Source: Rhizomys pruinosus
Taxonomy: Eukaryota > Chordata > Mammalia > Rodentia > Spalacidae
NCBI GenBank assembly: GCA_009823505.1
Contig: VZQC01013986.1
Location: 1,106,322-1,170,321 of the forward strand
DNA: 64,000 bases
Direction: 5' to 3'
Every line of letters begins with the position of its first letter. Position 1 is the stretch's first letter. The position numbers were made by a program, and so were the translations under genes. A model generated the notes under the pieces. That model had not been told where the DNA came from and did not search any database. It saw nothing but the letters and a program-made list of their open reading frames with translations. Below, piece after piece: positions 11,817 through 22,185 of the stretch.

Positions 11817-12150
11817 AAGTAAAATGTATTCCTTCCATAAAAAATTTGGATGATACTAGTTTAACAACTTGCTTTATCTATCTTATGCAATTTTGGAGAC
11901 TTGGGGATCAAAGATGTGGTTTAAGTAGACTGCATTTTTAATTAGTTTTGTTGTTAGAAAAGGAGGGCTGTAAATGATAGCTATAAGAAAATGAGGCTAT
12001 TGATTTCCTTTAAAGGATGGAAGATACTCAGTTTTTGCCTATGTTGAAAATTGAGACAGATGTAAGTACAAGCTCTAAAAGGCAGGAACTAGTACCAAAG
12101 CCACTGGTAAAAAGCTTAAATTAAGGCTTCAGAGATAATGGATTTCTTTC
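11817..12150. other. unique intronic sequence
   Basis: Nothing recognised. Confidence 0.5.
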
Positions 12151-12154
12151 TTAT

Positions 12155-12334
12155 TTCTTTTTTTTTTTTTTTTTTTTTGGTCTTTTCGAGACAGGTCTCC
12201 TTGTTAGTCCCCAAGCTGTCCTGGAAAACTCACTCTGTAGACCAGGCTGGCCCTTGAACTCACAAAGATCCACCTGCCTCTGCCTCCCAAGTGCTAAGGA
12301 TTAAAAGGCGTGCAGCCACTAACTGCCGCAGGCT
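12155..12334 (-). mobile_element. B1 SINE with 14-bp target duplication, indel-rich
   Basis: GGATTTCTTTCTTA flanks it on both sides. The body carries extra single bases (doubled A, C or G) at many places relative to neighbours, more like consensus error than ageing. Confidence 0.85.
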
Positions 12335-12409
12335 TGGATTTCTTTCTTAAGGTCCATTCTTGTAAACAAGATGAAGAAGAAAAAAAAAAACACCATATAT
12401 GGGAAGAGT

Positions 12410-13017
12410 GAAAGGTGCGCAATCCTTTAATCCTAGTACTAAGGAAGCAGTGAAGGTGGCACCCCTTTAATCCTAGTACTCAAGAATAAGAGTTGAAGGT
12501 GCACACCCTTTAATTCCTAGTACTAGTGAAGAGTGAAGGTGCAGCCCTTTAATCCTAGTACTGTGGAAAAGAGGTGAAGAGTGCAGACCACTTTTAAAAA
12601 TCCTAGTAACTGTAGAAGAGTTGAAGGTGCACCCCTTTAATCCTAGTACTGTGAAGAGTGAAGGTGCACCCCTTTAATCCTAGTACTGTGAAGAGTGAAG
12701 GTGCACCCCTTTAATCCTAGTACTGTGAAGAGTGAAGGTGCACCCCTTTAATCCTAGTACTGTGAAGAGTGAAGGTGCACCCCTTTAATCCTAGTACTGT
12801 GAAGAGTGAAGGTGCACCCCTTTAATCCTAAGTACTAGTGAAAGAGTGGAGAGTGGCATCCCTCTTAATCCCTAGTACAAGTGAGGAAGTAGAAGGTGCA
12901 TCCCTTTAAATCCTAGCACTTAGTGAAGAGTGAAGGGGCACACCCTTTTAATCCTAGTACTGAGTGAAGAGATGAAGGTGCACCCCTATTAAATCCTGTA
13001 CTAAGTGAAAGAGTGAA
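12410..13017 (+). repeat. 37-bp minisatellite A, derived from B1 head
   Basis: The unit is GTGAAGAGTGAAGGTGCACC followed by CCTTTAATCCTAGTACT. Five consecutive copies (about 12636-12830) keep an exact 37-bp period; flanking copies have extra or missing bases. GGTGCAC-CCTTTAATCCTAG-ACT is the B1 head. The array repeats the pol III A-box region of B1 without the B box. Confidence 0.9.
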
Positions 13018-13165
13018 AGGTAGCATGCCTTTAATCCATAAGTACTTTGGAGGTGAAGGCACCAATGAGTCCTCTGGGAAATCGAGGACCTGGCCTTGTT
13101 CTGCATAGTTAGTTCCAGGGCAGCTGGGGTAAGAGGGAGACCCTGTCTCAAAACGAAACAAAACA
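12410..13165 (+). mobile_element. B1 SINE whose 5' head is expanded into a minisatellite
   Basis: 13018-13165 is a B1 body (GCATGCCTTTAATCCATAAG; CCAGGGCAGCTGGGGTAAGA; GAGACCCTGTCTCAAAAC). Left of it the B1 head is repeated about 15 more times (next entry). The composite reads as one B1 with an amplified head. Confidence 0.8.
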
Positions 13166-13290
13166 AAGACAAGAGACCCACTAAAATCAACAACAACAAA
13201 AACAGCGCAGCTAACCAACAACCCACCAAACCAACAAACCAAACCACCAACCAACCAACCCACCCACAGAAACCAAAACAAAAACACAAA
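13166..13290 (+). repeat. CA/AACC-rich tail of the expanded B1
   Basis: AAAC, CAACAAC and ACCAACCAACCCACCC runs follow the B1 3' end; a simple-repeat-expanded A-tail. Confidence 0.7.
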
Positions 13291-13464
13291 CAACATAGGG
13301 TTTATAAAATAGTAGAGGAAGTAGATAAGGGAATTCATTTCTATTACAACTTGTTTCATTGTCTAGTGAAATCATGAAGGGCAAAATAACTAATTAAAAG
13401 TTTTGGTGAAAAGAAGAGGTATTCAGGGGATAACTTAAAATGTTCATAAAAAATTTTTAAAAAT

Positions 13465-13716
13465 GGGGGAGAGACTGGGGTGGCCTGCGTTAAGAGCTCC
13501 GACCAGCTCCTTTACAGAGGACGCTGGGTTCGATCCCACAAGCACCCACATGGCGCCAGAACAAGTCTGAGACTCCAATTCCCAGGAGAACTCCAGTTCA
13601 GGGGAATACGACACCCTCACCTGACCTCTATGCGGCATTGCACGAACAACGGGTGCAACGAGACCTGCTGCGGGACAGATAATACACATAATCAATACAC
13701 AATACAGAAAATAAAA
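13465..13716 (+). mobile_element. B2 SINE, 17-bp-duplication subfamily, indel-rich
   Basis: GGGGGAGAGACTGGGGTGGC to an A-rich tail. AACTCCA-TTC blocks appear twice in tandem. TTTTTAAAA-type flanks suggest the target duplication. Many frame-breaking single-base differences. Confidence 0.85.
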
Positions 13717-14140
13717 AATTAAATTTTTAAAATATGGTAAAATGAAAACTGAGGAGGAATATGACTACAAATAGGTAAAAGTAAGGGCACATCCTGGAAC
13801 ACTAGCCAGACTAACACAGGAGCAGGAAGTGTGATGGGTGCATTAAATCGAGGCTTTCCATAATGGCCCCAACACAAAAGAGCCGTGGCAAGACATCAAC
13901 AATGAGTGTAGTCAACATTTATAGGAGAAATAGGAGCTGACTGATTTAATTATGTTGAATAGGAAGAAGCAAAGGAGAGAAATACTGAGAAATATTTTAG
14001 TAGTCTATCATGATCTCTTGGGATAAGTTTTGATTTTAGTTGAGATTGGCCTATCAATATTTTACTGCATAATACTGAAGGTTCATGGGATAGATTAATA
14101 GTTTCATAGGCTTTAAATGTTTTATTATTATTACTATTAT
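13717..14140. other. unique intronic sequence
   Basis: Nothing recognised. Confidence 0.5.
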
Positions 14141-14141
14141 T

Positions 14142-14297
14142 AGTGTGTGTGTGTGTGTGTGTACGTGCGTGCATGTTTGTGTACCATGTAGCAGTCAGAT
14201 CAACATTAGAGAGTTAGTTCTCTGCTTCCACCTTTATGTAAGTTTCAGGGATCAAACTCAGGTTGTTAAGCACCTTTAGCCACAAGAGTGGCTGAAC
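14142..14297 (-). mobile_element. B3 SINE with (TG)n
   Basis: (TG)n at 14143-14161, then CAACATTAGAGAGTTAGTTC and GGGATCAAACTCAGGTTGTT; diverged antisense B3. Confidence 0.7.
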
Positions 14298-15640
14298 TGA
14301 ATATGTATGTGCAGGATGAGAAAAGGGTTGAGGACAAGCCTTAAGGATGGCGGGTACATTTAAGCAAGAAGAGAGATTTAAGGAGGAAAACTGAATGAAT
14401 TTTCAAAGGGCACGGAACCATCCAAATATGTTGCAGAATTAGTGTGGAGATTATTTAATTCTCCCAATATATTGAATTACAAAGATTCTTTGTACCAACA
14501 AACAGAGCTTTGTTTTTACAGATGTTTTATTTCATGGAAGAATCTAGGAAGTGAATAAAATCTTAAGCACCATAAATGTAATGATGGAAAAAAGAGAAAG
14601 GTGCTACACATATTGTTCAACTTCAGGAAACATCTGTACCAGGGAATATGAGGTAAAGAAATTCTTTTGTTTATCTTGGTCAGTGAAAGGGTTCAAGAAA
14701 AAATGACCAACAAATTGCAGACACAGAGAGGGACTAGCTGAACTTCCGTACCACTCAGATAGGGTCGTATGAAAGCTCTGAACAGAACAAACTGTAGAAA
14801 CATTTCTTTAAAACTTTTTATGTAAGAGAGTACAGAGGACATGATGATTCAGAAGTAATGAGTCACTTAAAATAATAAAATTATTGCTTTGCCTGGAAAA
14901 CAGAGACAATCTTTGGTTGATGACTCAGTACAGAAACTGCTTCCAAGAGAAGAGTACAGAATAGTACAAAATAGTACAGAATTACTTGGGAATATGGGAG
15001 AAGAGACCTGGAATTTTATTCATTGTGTTCATTTGAAAATAGTTGAGAAAATAAATTGAGAAAGGGAAATCTTTCCATAAGAGATTTTCTTCATTCCAAG
15101 AAAATGTAAACATGAGTATAAAAGAACAATTAATTGTCTACGAGTAATTTAGAATAAATAGTCTCATCGAACAACATATAGAACGTGAACAGAGGAATTG
15201 TAATAGATGACACTATTTTAAACATACAGGAGTTAGGAGGTGCTTAAAGACTTACTTTTATCTGTATATATAGAAATGTGGCTGAACAAAAAGCATTAGA
15301 TGGGCAATGCAGAACTCTTGATATACTGACCCAATCTGATAACCTAAAAATATATATAACATAAAATATATAAATAAGGATAAGATAAAAAAAAAAAAAG
15401 AATTAAAGTAATAAAGAGAAAAATAAACAATGGTCAAGTCCCACGCTTTCATCAGTGATATTTCACCTTCTCTTCTAAGAAAACAGGAGGCAAGATAACT
15501 CTGGGGTCTAGAGAATAGGAGGAAAGCAGAGTTGTTTTTCTTGGTTTGAAAATTAGGAAAAAGACTAATGTTTTTTCCAGAATAATAACTATTATTATAA
15601 ATAATGATATTAATGTGGAAAATAAATGATAACTATTTTT
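14298..15640. other. unique intronic sequence, 1.3 kb
   Basis: No repeat or exon recognised. TACAGAATAGTACAAAATAG near 14955 is a small imperfect tandem. AT-rich from 15,590 with (AT)n at 15658-15675. Confidence 0.5.
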
Positions 15641-15682
15641 TTATAATATATATTATTTATATATATATATATATAGAATTAT

Positions 15683-15812
15683 AAGACTTTTTGAGAAAGG
15701 CGTCTCCCTGTAGCCCCAACTGGCCTGGAAACTTTTTGATATAAGACTAAGGCTGGCAATTTGAACTCACAGAGATCGCCAGCCTGCATATCCCTGTCTG
15801 CCTGAGTGGCGT
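15683..15812 (-). mobile_element. B1 SINE, degraded
   Basis: TTTTTGAGAAAGGCGTCTCC and GTAGCCCCAACTGGCCTGG, then an indel-rich remainder. Confidence 0.75.
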
Positions 15813-15825
15813 TGCTGTTATGTTT

Positions 15826-16800
15826 TGCTTTTTTGAGACCAAGGATCTCAACTATGTAGCCAAACCTGGCCTGGAACTTGATGTAGACCAAGAGGTGGCC
15901 AATCCAAATTCACAGTGACTCGAGGGTAAAGGTGTGTGCTAACCCAAAAACAACGTTTGCTAGGAGTAAAGGTGGCGTCCAGCCACCCACGTAGGACGGT
16001 AGGTGCACCAACGGCTAGAGTAAGGTGCGTGCCACCCGGACACCCTCTGACTAGGAAGTAAAGGTTGCGGTTGCCATCCGGCACGACCTCGGCAAGGAGT
16101 AAAGGTGGCGTGCCACCCGCAACCCACAGGCCTAGGAGGTAAAAGGTGGTGCCACCGCACCCTGCGCTAGGAGTAAAGAGTGCGTGCCACCGCCAACCCT
16201 CTGCTAGGACATAAGGTAGCCGTGACCACCAGCAACCCTCTGGTAGAGTAAAAGGTGCGTGCACACACAGCACCTGTGCCCTAGGAGTGTGCGTGCCACC
16301 GCACCCTCTGCTAGGAGTAAAGGTGCGTGCCACCGCACCCTCTGCTAGGAGTAAAGGTGCGTGCCACCGCACCCTCTGCTAGGAGTAAAGGTGCGTGCCA
16401 CCGCACCCTCTGCTAGGAGTAAAGGTGCGTGCCACCACAACCAGCCCAACTCTGCTGATGGGGTAGTAAGGTGCGTGCCAAACGCACCCTCATGCTTTAG
16501 GGAGTAAAAGGTGCGTGCCACCCAACCCTCCATGCTAGGAGTAAATAAGTGCGTCACCGCACCCTCTGCTAGGAGTAAAGGTGCGTGCCACCACAAAAAG
16601 CAACTCTGCTAGGAAGTAAAGGTGCGGCCAAACAGCAAACCTCTGCTAGGAGTAAAGGTAGGCGTGCCACCAGCAACCCTCTGCTAGGAGTAGGTGCGAT
16701 GCCAAACCATGCAAACCCTCTGCTAGGGTAATAGGTGTGTAAAACCACCAGCCCTCCTGGTAGGAGTAAAAGGGTTTTGTGTGCACCAACACCTAGGCTC
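15826..16800 (-). mobile_element. B1 SINE with its 5' head expanded into minisatellite B
   Basis: 15826-15944 is an antisense B1 body (TTTTGAGACCAAGGATCTCA; AGCCAAACCTGGCCTGGAAC; ATTCACAGTGACTCGAGGG). Where the B1 head should end once, it is repeated about 25 times. Confidence 0.8.
15945..16800 (-). repeat. 34-bp minisatellite B, derived from B1 head
   Basis: Unit: CTAGGAGTAAAGGTGCGTGC then CACCGCACCCTCTG. Starts at 16311, 16345, 16379 and 16413 give an exact 34-bp period; outer copies vary by indels. Its reverse complement aligns to B1 GGGCGTGGTGGCGCACGCC and TTTAATCCTAG, the same B1 segment as minisatellite A but on the other strand. Confidence 0.9.
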
Positions 16801-16904
16801 TGGGCTATTCATTTTTTAATGCATGCCATTTGTAAAGCTACTGGCTATGAAAAGAAAATTTGAGGTTAAACTTTTATCATTTTATAAAAACAAACACTCA
16901 AGCT

Positions 16905-16985
16905 AGGGCTGTAGCTGGCTCAGTGGTAGATTTACATATATAGCATGTGTGAGACCCTGGATTAAATTCTTATCACTACACAAAA
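16905..16985 (+). mobile_element. ID-type SINE
   Basis: GCTAGGGCTGTAGCTGGCTC, AGTGGTAGA and GAGACCCTGGATTAAATTCT match the tRNA-Ala-derived ID core. Confidence 0.75.
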
Positions 16986-17555
16986 ATCACTATAATGCAT
17001 TCTGAAATACCCAAAAGTTATCTTTTTCTAGCAGTATTTATTTTCCTTCTCTTCCATCTAAGTACTAACCACACCCAAACCTGCTTAGCAGGGTGGTAGA
17101 CTATTTTTGTTTTGTAAATGCTTTTATTTTCTCGGATATTATACAAAACAGACAGTAAATATCAAAGGGACAGTTTTTAATAATAATTATGGCTTAAATT
17201 TAATAAGCATTTGAGTGTTACTACAGATAGGATACTCATGAAGATGTATAATGTCAAATTCTAATGTACTGTCTCACACCTATCATACAGTGATTTGGAA
17301 GACAAGGAAGATACCTAACCTTTAGGTCAAGGCAGGCATCCCCCCAACAGGGTCTGCCATGCCATCTGGGGTAGAGTAGAAGCAGTTGGCTGCAGGAAAA
17401 GAGAAACACTGGGTGAGTAAGTGGAGCAAAATAGAAGGTGGCACGGGGTGTGTGGGAGCCACACATGTTTACTGGTTCCCTTCTGGTCCCTGGTGGAGAT
17501 CACATTTTAGTGATGGTCCCCTTTTGGACAGTTTTTATAGCATCCTTTTCTTTCT
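16986..17555. other. unique intronic sequence
   Basis: Nothing recognised. Confidence 0.5.
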
Positions 17556-17559
17556 TGAC

Positions 17560-17755
17560 AAGGGAGAGAGGGAGAGGGAGAGAGGGAGGGGGAAGGAGAG
17601 GGAGAGAGGGAGGGGGAGAGAGGGAGAGGGGGAAGGGGAGGGGGAGAGGGAGAGAGGGAGAGGGAAGGAAATGGGGGGGAGGGAGGAGATGGAGGGGGGA
17701 GAGGGAGAGGGGAGAGGGAGGGGGAGAGAGGGAGGGGGAGAAGGAGAGAGGGACC
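17560..17755 (+). repeat. purine-only (GGGAGA)n tract
   Basis: Nearly 200 bases almost entirely of G and A in GAGAGGGAG and GGGGGAGAG arrangements. The purine/pyrimidine strand bias fits H-DNA or G-quadruplex potential. Confidence 0.95.
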
Positions 17756-17907
17756 TAAAGAGGCCAGAAGAGAGTGTCTGATCTGCAGCTGGAGTTATAG
17801 GTAGTTATAGGTAGCTGTAAGCCACTAGGCATGGGTTCTGGAACAGAAGTCCAGTCCTCTAAAAGAGCAACAAGCACTCTTGCCTACTAAACCATCTCCC
17901 CAGTCCC
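17756..17907 (-). mobile_element. B2 SINE, degraded
   Basis: GAGGCCAGAAGAGAGTGTCT to AAACCATCTCCCCAGTCCC. The purine tract occupies the position of its 3' tail. Confidence 0.7.
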
Positions 17908-18352
17908 TTAAATAACAATTTTAATCTTTTAAAACTAATTACTATAGAAATAAGATACCCTAGGAGACAGACAGACAATAAAAAAGACCACATAAAGAAT
18001 TTCAATAATGAACATTTTTGCTAATAGCTCTTTTCTCACTATGTGTCCAAGAATGCTGGGAGTGCTGGATTATAGCCAGGTGCTGCCACTCCTGCCTTGT
18101 TAAATATCCTGTTTATATATACATATAGACATGAAGATTTTTGTATATATTTTTAAAAAACAAGTGAGATTATAACTTACACTGTTTCCTTACTACAGAT
18201 ACTTCTCATGAACATTAAAATCAATTGTCATACATACAAATTATACATACATGTGGTATGTATGTAGTATAGTATATACTATATACCATGATAAATTTAT
18301 TAAATTCTCTACAAAGGTACATTAGGCTATAGGATAAAATAAAGGAAGGAGG
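17908..18352. other. mostly unique sequence
   Basis: Possible B1 scrap at 18040-18098 (GAGTGCTGGATTATAGCC). TATGTATGTAGTATAGTATA near 18250 is a low-complexity stretch. Confidence 0.45.
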
Positions 18353-18548
18353 ACCAGTTTGAGATGGCTCAGCAGGTAGAGGTGGTCGCATGGACACTGA
18401 CAACCTGAGTTTGATCTCTAGATCCCCGAACATGGCAGGAGAGAACCCCAGAGAGAGTTCTTCTGACCTCCACCCTCGTCCCACGGTACACACATATCTA
18501 TATTCAGACAGACATACACACAATAAACAAAATAAATAAATGATTTTA
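18353..18548 (+). mobile_element. B3 SINE
   Basis: TTTGAGATGGCTCAGCAGGT, GAGTTTGATCTCTAGATCCC and AGTTCTTCTGACCTCCACC, with an AAATAAA-rich tail. Confidence 0.8.
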
Positions 18549-18757
18549 AAAGGAAGCAAGTAAATAATTGAATTCACCTTACTGTGGCAGTATTCTCAAT
18601 ACTGTAAAGATAGAAAGAAGTAAGGTATGGAAGCTCAGGAGACTTGAATCTTTTACACATAAACAGGATCCAAATACTGAAGTCTTTGTAGATGAAGAAG
18701 AGTTTCCAAAAGGTAAACAAACAACAAAAATACTGTCCTAAAAACCAAGCAATTTTA

Positions 18758-18932
18758 AGCTGAGTATGGTGGCACACAGCCTTTAGTCCCAGCACTCAAG
18801 AGGCAGAGGCACAGCTCTGCAGGTGGATCTCTGTGAGACTGAGGCCAGCCTGGTCTATATAGTAAATTTCAAGCCAGATAAGGAGACAGGAATACCTTGT
18901 CTTAAAAGAAAAAGAAAAACAAAAAACCAAAC
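18758..18932 (+). mobile_element. B1 SINE, older subfamily
   Basis: AAGCTGAGTATGGTGGCACA to an A-rich tail; diverged, with a short insertion before GGTGGATCTCTGTGAG. Confidence 0.8.
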
Positions 18933-18943
18933 TGAAATACAAC

Positions 18944-19197
18944 TGTAGGAAAATTTAGTTAAGGTGGGCAGCATTCTAAACCAATGGGACGTCCCTGGGA
19001 TGCCCATGGGTGGGATATAGCGATGAACAGGCTTAGGATTCGGCCCTGGGAGCTGAGTCATGCTGGCTATATAAGTTGGCCACTTTTGGAATAAAGCTCT
19101 CTCTGTATTTGGACACCTTAACATGTGTCTGTGTGCTGTGCTTTCTTGCACATGTTTTCCACATGGTTCACCCTTGGAATAAATGGGACACCCCACA
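18944..19197 (+). mobile_element. solo LTR, ERVK-like, 254 bp
   Basis: Starts TGTAGG and ends CCCCACA, with TACAAC at 18938-18943 repeated at 19198-19203: a perfect 6-bp target duplication, as in class II (IAP/beta-retrovirus-like) elements. TATATAA at 19068-19074 and AATAAA at 19090-19095 lie very close together, typical of a very short R region. A second AATAAA is at 19178. No internal viral genes, so a solo LTR. Family not named. Confidence 0.8.
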
Positions 19198-19203
19198 TAC
19201 AAC

Positions 19204-20640
19204 AAGAAACTAAGTAATTTTATGGGGAGGAAGGAGGGAGGTTGGATGGGGAAACAGAAAGGAGAGATGAATGGAGCTTGGGTGGCATGGGAAGCCAGAG
19301 GAACCCCCTGAGAAATACACATATGGCGTCTGAACACTGCTGCGTGTGTATACCTGGGGACTGTGTGGCAAGGAGCAGCGCCAGACAGGAGAGACCTCTT
19401 TTCAAGCTGTTGGTCAGAGTGGTCCAAGGGACTCCCAAAATAATACAGGCTACTGCTGGAACCCTTAGTTATCTCCCAGAACTTGAAGGTAAGACTGCTG
19501 CTGAAGACAGGACGTACTTTAGCCACAAGATTGCAGCAATGGAGCTGGAACGACCTGGAAGCCTCCTGGAGACCAGCTCTCATAGCTCTAGAGGATACCA
19601 CGCAAGCTGCTAAGGGAGAAGAATCAACCAGTGGTCCAACCGGCTCTAACCCTAACAACTGCAACAACTGGCACAGCAAACTACTGCTACTGGCACTGTT
19701 ATCTGTTACCAACAGCTCTCTAATTGGACTAAAGTCTTCTGATGGGAGGCAACTCATGGGTGGCACTGTAATTAAAGCCAAATACATGGCTAGAGAGTTC
19801 ACAGATCCTAGAGAATACCCTATTTCTGGCATATCTCTAGACAAATGAAATTTCGTAACACATGCCAAATATGCAAAATTTACAGACAACTATATTGTAT
19901 AGCACTTATCAAAGAAGATTCTTCTTTGCAATAGAGATGGAGGTGATTACAGAGTTCCACAACTGTTTACACAGAGAGAATATTATGTCTGAGCGAGGCC
20001 CAGCCCTACGTAACATATCTACAGTGGAACCTCTACACCTAAAGCTTTGGAACACAGTGGAGAGAACACTAGTGCATCCTTGAACTCTTACCAGTGAAGC
20101 CTCCTTATACAAGAGTGCAGTGCACACAGGCCACAACTGGCTAAGTTTCAGGGAACGAGAGACTGCAGAGTGTGTATGCCTGGACAGGGCTCTTACATTA
20201 AACCGTGCCCCACTCATGGCTCAGGGGCCATGTGGAAGAGGGGGTAAAAAGACTGTAGGAGCAGGGTTGGTCCACAGACAGAGGGAAACATAGGCTTTCA
20301 GGCCACTGGAGCTTGCTCATGTGAACTTGTGGCAGTGGTGGCATTGTGCACAGAGCCATGTGAATTCACTGACAAGGGAGACAGGCAGTGGCTTGTCCTA
20401 ACCTGGGAACTGATTACTGCCGGGTAAGGGAGAGTGGATCTTCCTTAAGATATCTAAGTAGGCTGACGAGACTCCAGGGGGTGAACTTGTACCAAAGGAC
20501 ATCTGGGTACAAATGCTTGACCAGCTAGGACTTAATATATATATGAGAGAATGCACAAGGTCCAGTAGGGTATGTGGAGACACGAATGGGGGAGGGTCTA
20601 AATTAAATTAGGAACTATTCTATGAAATGCACAAAATTCA
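19204..20640. other. unclassified block, possibly an interspersed repeat
   Basis: Not a SINE or L1 I can align. Higher GC than its surroundings, with long but overlapping frames on both strands (122-345 codons, one running into the antisense LTR). Passages such as AATTAAAGCCAAATACATGG and TTTGCAATAGAGATGGAGGT feel repetitive in rodents from memory, but I cannot name a family. Confidence 0.35.
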
Positions 20641-21079
20641 ATATAATAGTAAAAATAAAAACTAAATAATTTAACATCTTCCTGTCTTTAGAACAATGTC
20701 AGAGAAAATACTCAGACAACTAAAAACAGCAGATGGACTTCTAGGACGAAAAAGTGTCACGATCACAGCTTTCCAAGGAAGTGAGCTCCGGAGAGCCTCG
20801 GATGATGCTCTAACAGAAGTGCATGGAGTCTTCCTTCTAAGTGGCTACATAAGACCTTGTTTGTCCCCTCTAGGCTTCTATTTCCTCAAGAGCTTGTGTG
20901 TGCTCTGTCGGCTAGTAGAGTTTCCTTGGATGCTCCATTTCTTACTACAACTGGAACAGCTCTGCTTTTATGTTTTGTTTTGTTGTTATATATGAGATCT
21001 CAAAAATGTTTTATTTGAAAAAAGGAGCTCAGGTAAAAATTATTCTTAAAATTACAGGGTTAAAAAAATAAGATTTACA
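20641..21079. other. unique sequence
   Basis: A 99-codon frame at 20696-20995 (+) starts MSEKILRQLK but is not recognised and turns into hydrophobic low-similarity sequence. No splice or promoter support. Confidence 0.35.
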
Positions 21080-21312
21080 GGGATGGAGAGATGGCTCAGC
21101 AATTAAGAGCACTGTCCACTCTTACAGAGGACCTGGGTTTTTCCAGCACCCATGTGACAGCTAACAAACTGTCTGAAACTCTAGTTCCAGGGAATCTGAT
21201 GCCCTCTTCTGACCTATGTCAGAATATCATGGTGGATATCATGGATGTACTTACATACATGCAGGCAAAACACTCATACACATAAAAAATAAATAAATGG
21301 AAATAAAAAATT
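21080..21312 (+). mobile_element. B2 SINE
   Basis: GGGATGGAGAGATGGCTCAG to AATAAATAAATGG; contains an inserted ATATCATGG direct repeat. Confidence 0.88.
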
Positions 21313-21314
21313 TA

Positions 21315-21510
21315 TGGGCGTTAAAAGAGATGGCTCACTTGTTAAAAGCACTGGGTGCTCTTAGAGAGGACCTGGGTTCAATTCCTAGCACCTATATGGT
21401 GGCTAACAATTGTCTTTAACTCCAGTTCCAGGGGATCCACTGTTCTCTTTTGACCTTCACAGACACTGCATACATGTGGTGCACTAAAATACATGAATAC
21501 AAAAAATTTA
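21315..21510 (+). mobile_element. B2 SINE
   Basis: TGGGCGTTAAAAGAGATGGC to CACTAAAATACATGAATAC, immediately after the preceding B2. Confidence 0.83.
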
Positions 21511-21680
21511 CCCTTCGGATCATTTGTTAATCAAGAAGGGAAAACATATATTTATAATAGAGAGTTCTGAAAGTAACCACCTTCATGCATTAATCTATCT
21601 TAGAATTACTAATGGTGTGGCAATCAGGCAACAGGTACCTTCCTGTATGGTGCAATCTGAAGATTATAATATCATGTATG

Positions 21681-21830
21681 GTATTTTTTTTTTTTTTGAG
21701 ACAGGGCCTCCCTGTAGCCCCAGCTGGCCTGGAACTCACTCTAGACCATGCTGGCTTTGAACTCACAGAGATCTGCCTGCCTTTGCCTCCCAAGTGCTAA
21801 GATTAAAGGTGTGCCCCACCACACCCGGCT
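21681..21830 (-). mobile_element. B1 SINE
   Basis: T12 then GAGACAGGGCCTCCCTGTAG to CCACCACACCCGGCT. Confidence 0.9.
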
Positions 21831-21932
21831 TAAAGATGGTTCTTAGCCACCATGTAGGTGCTGGGAATCAAACCCCAGTCCTCTGCAAGAATAGTCGGTG
21901 CTCTTAACCACTGAGCCATCTCTCCAGCCCCT
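21831..21932 (-). mobile_element. B2 SINE head half
   Basis: TAAAGATGGTTCTTAGCCAC to CCATCTCTCCAGCCCC. Its 3' half is missing and replaced by the abutting B1; the order suggests B1 inserted into, or fused with, an antisense B2. Confidence 0.85.
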
Positions 21933-22170
21933 GGAATTTTCTTAACAAAGACAGTTCAGCTAATTAGATCTAATGTCCAGTGACAGTAAACATAGGGCAT
22001 AGAAAAATAAATTCGTACTGTTAGGATGAGGATATTCACAATATAGAGAGTTGTACAAGACAACTAGCTTGGTTCTCTTCAGTAAGTCCAGATGAGACAA
22101 AATGTTATGTGTGTGTCAGGGATAGGCAGCAGAGGAAGAAAGCAGAAAGAACATCAAATGGAAAGGCTTT
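21933..22170. other. unique sequence
   Basis: Nothing recognised. Confidence 0.5.
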
Positions 22171-22185
22171 AAAATTAGGGGCATG

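Noticed and set aside
12913..13359. Trp/Gly/Val-rich minus-strand ORFs near 13.2 kb
   Set aside because: Reverse complement of an AACC/CAA-rich B1 tail; low-complexity translation.
15848..16596. Minus-strand ORFs (66-174 codons) across the 34-bp array
   Set aside because: Periodic reading of minisatellite B (recurrent LLLAEGAV, HAPLLLAEG); no gene features.
17386..17781. 131-codon Arg/Glu/Gly ORF
   Set aside because: Translation of the purine-only simple repeat.
18855..19889. 344-codon minus-strand ORF
   Set aside because: It runs through the antisense solo LTR into an antisense B1, so it is a composite of unrelated pieces with no recognised domain.
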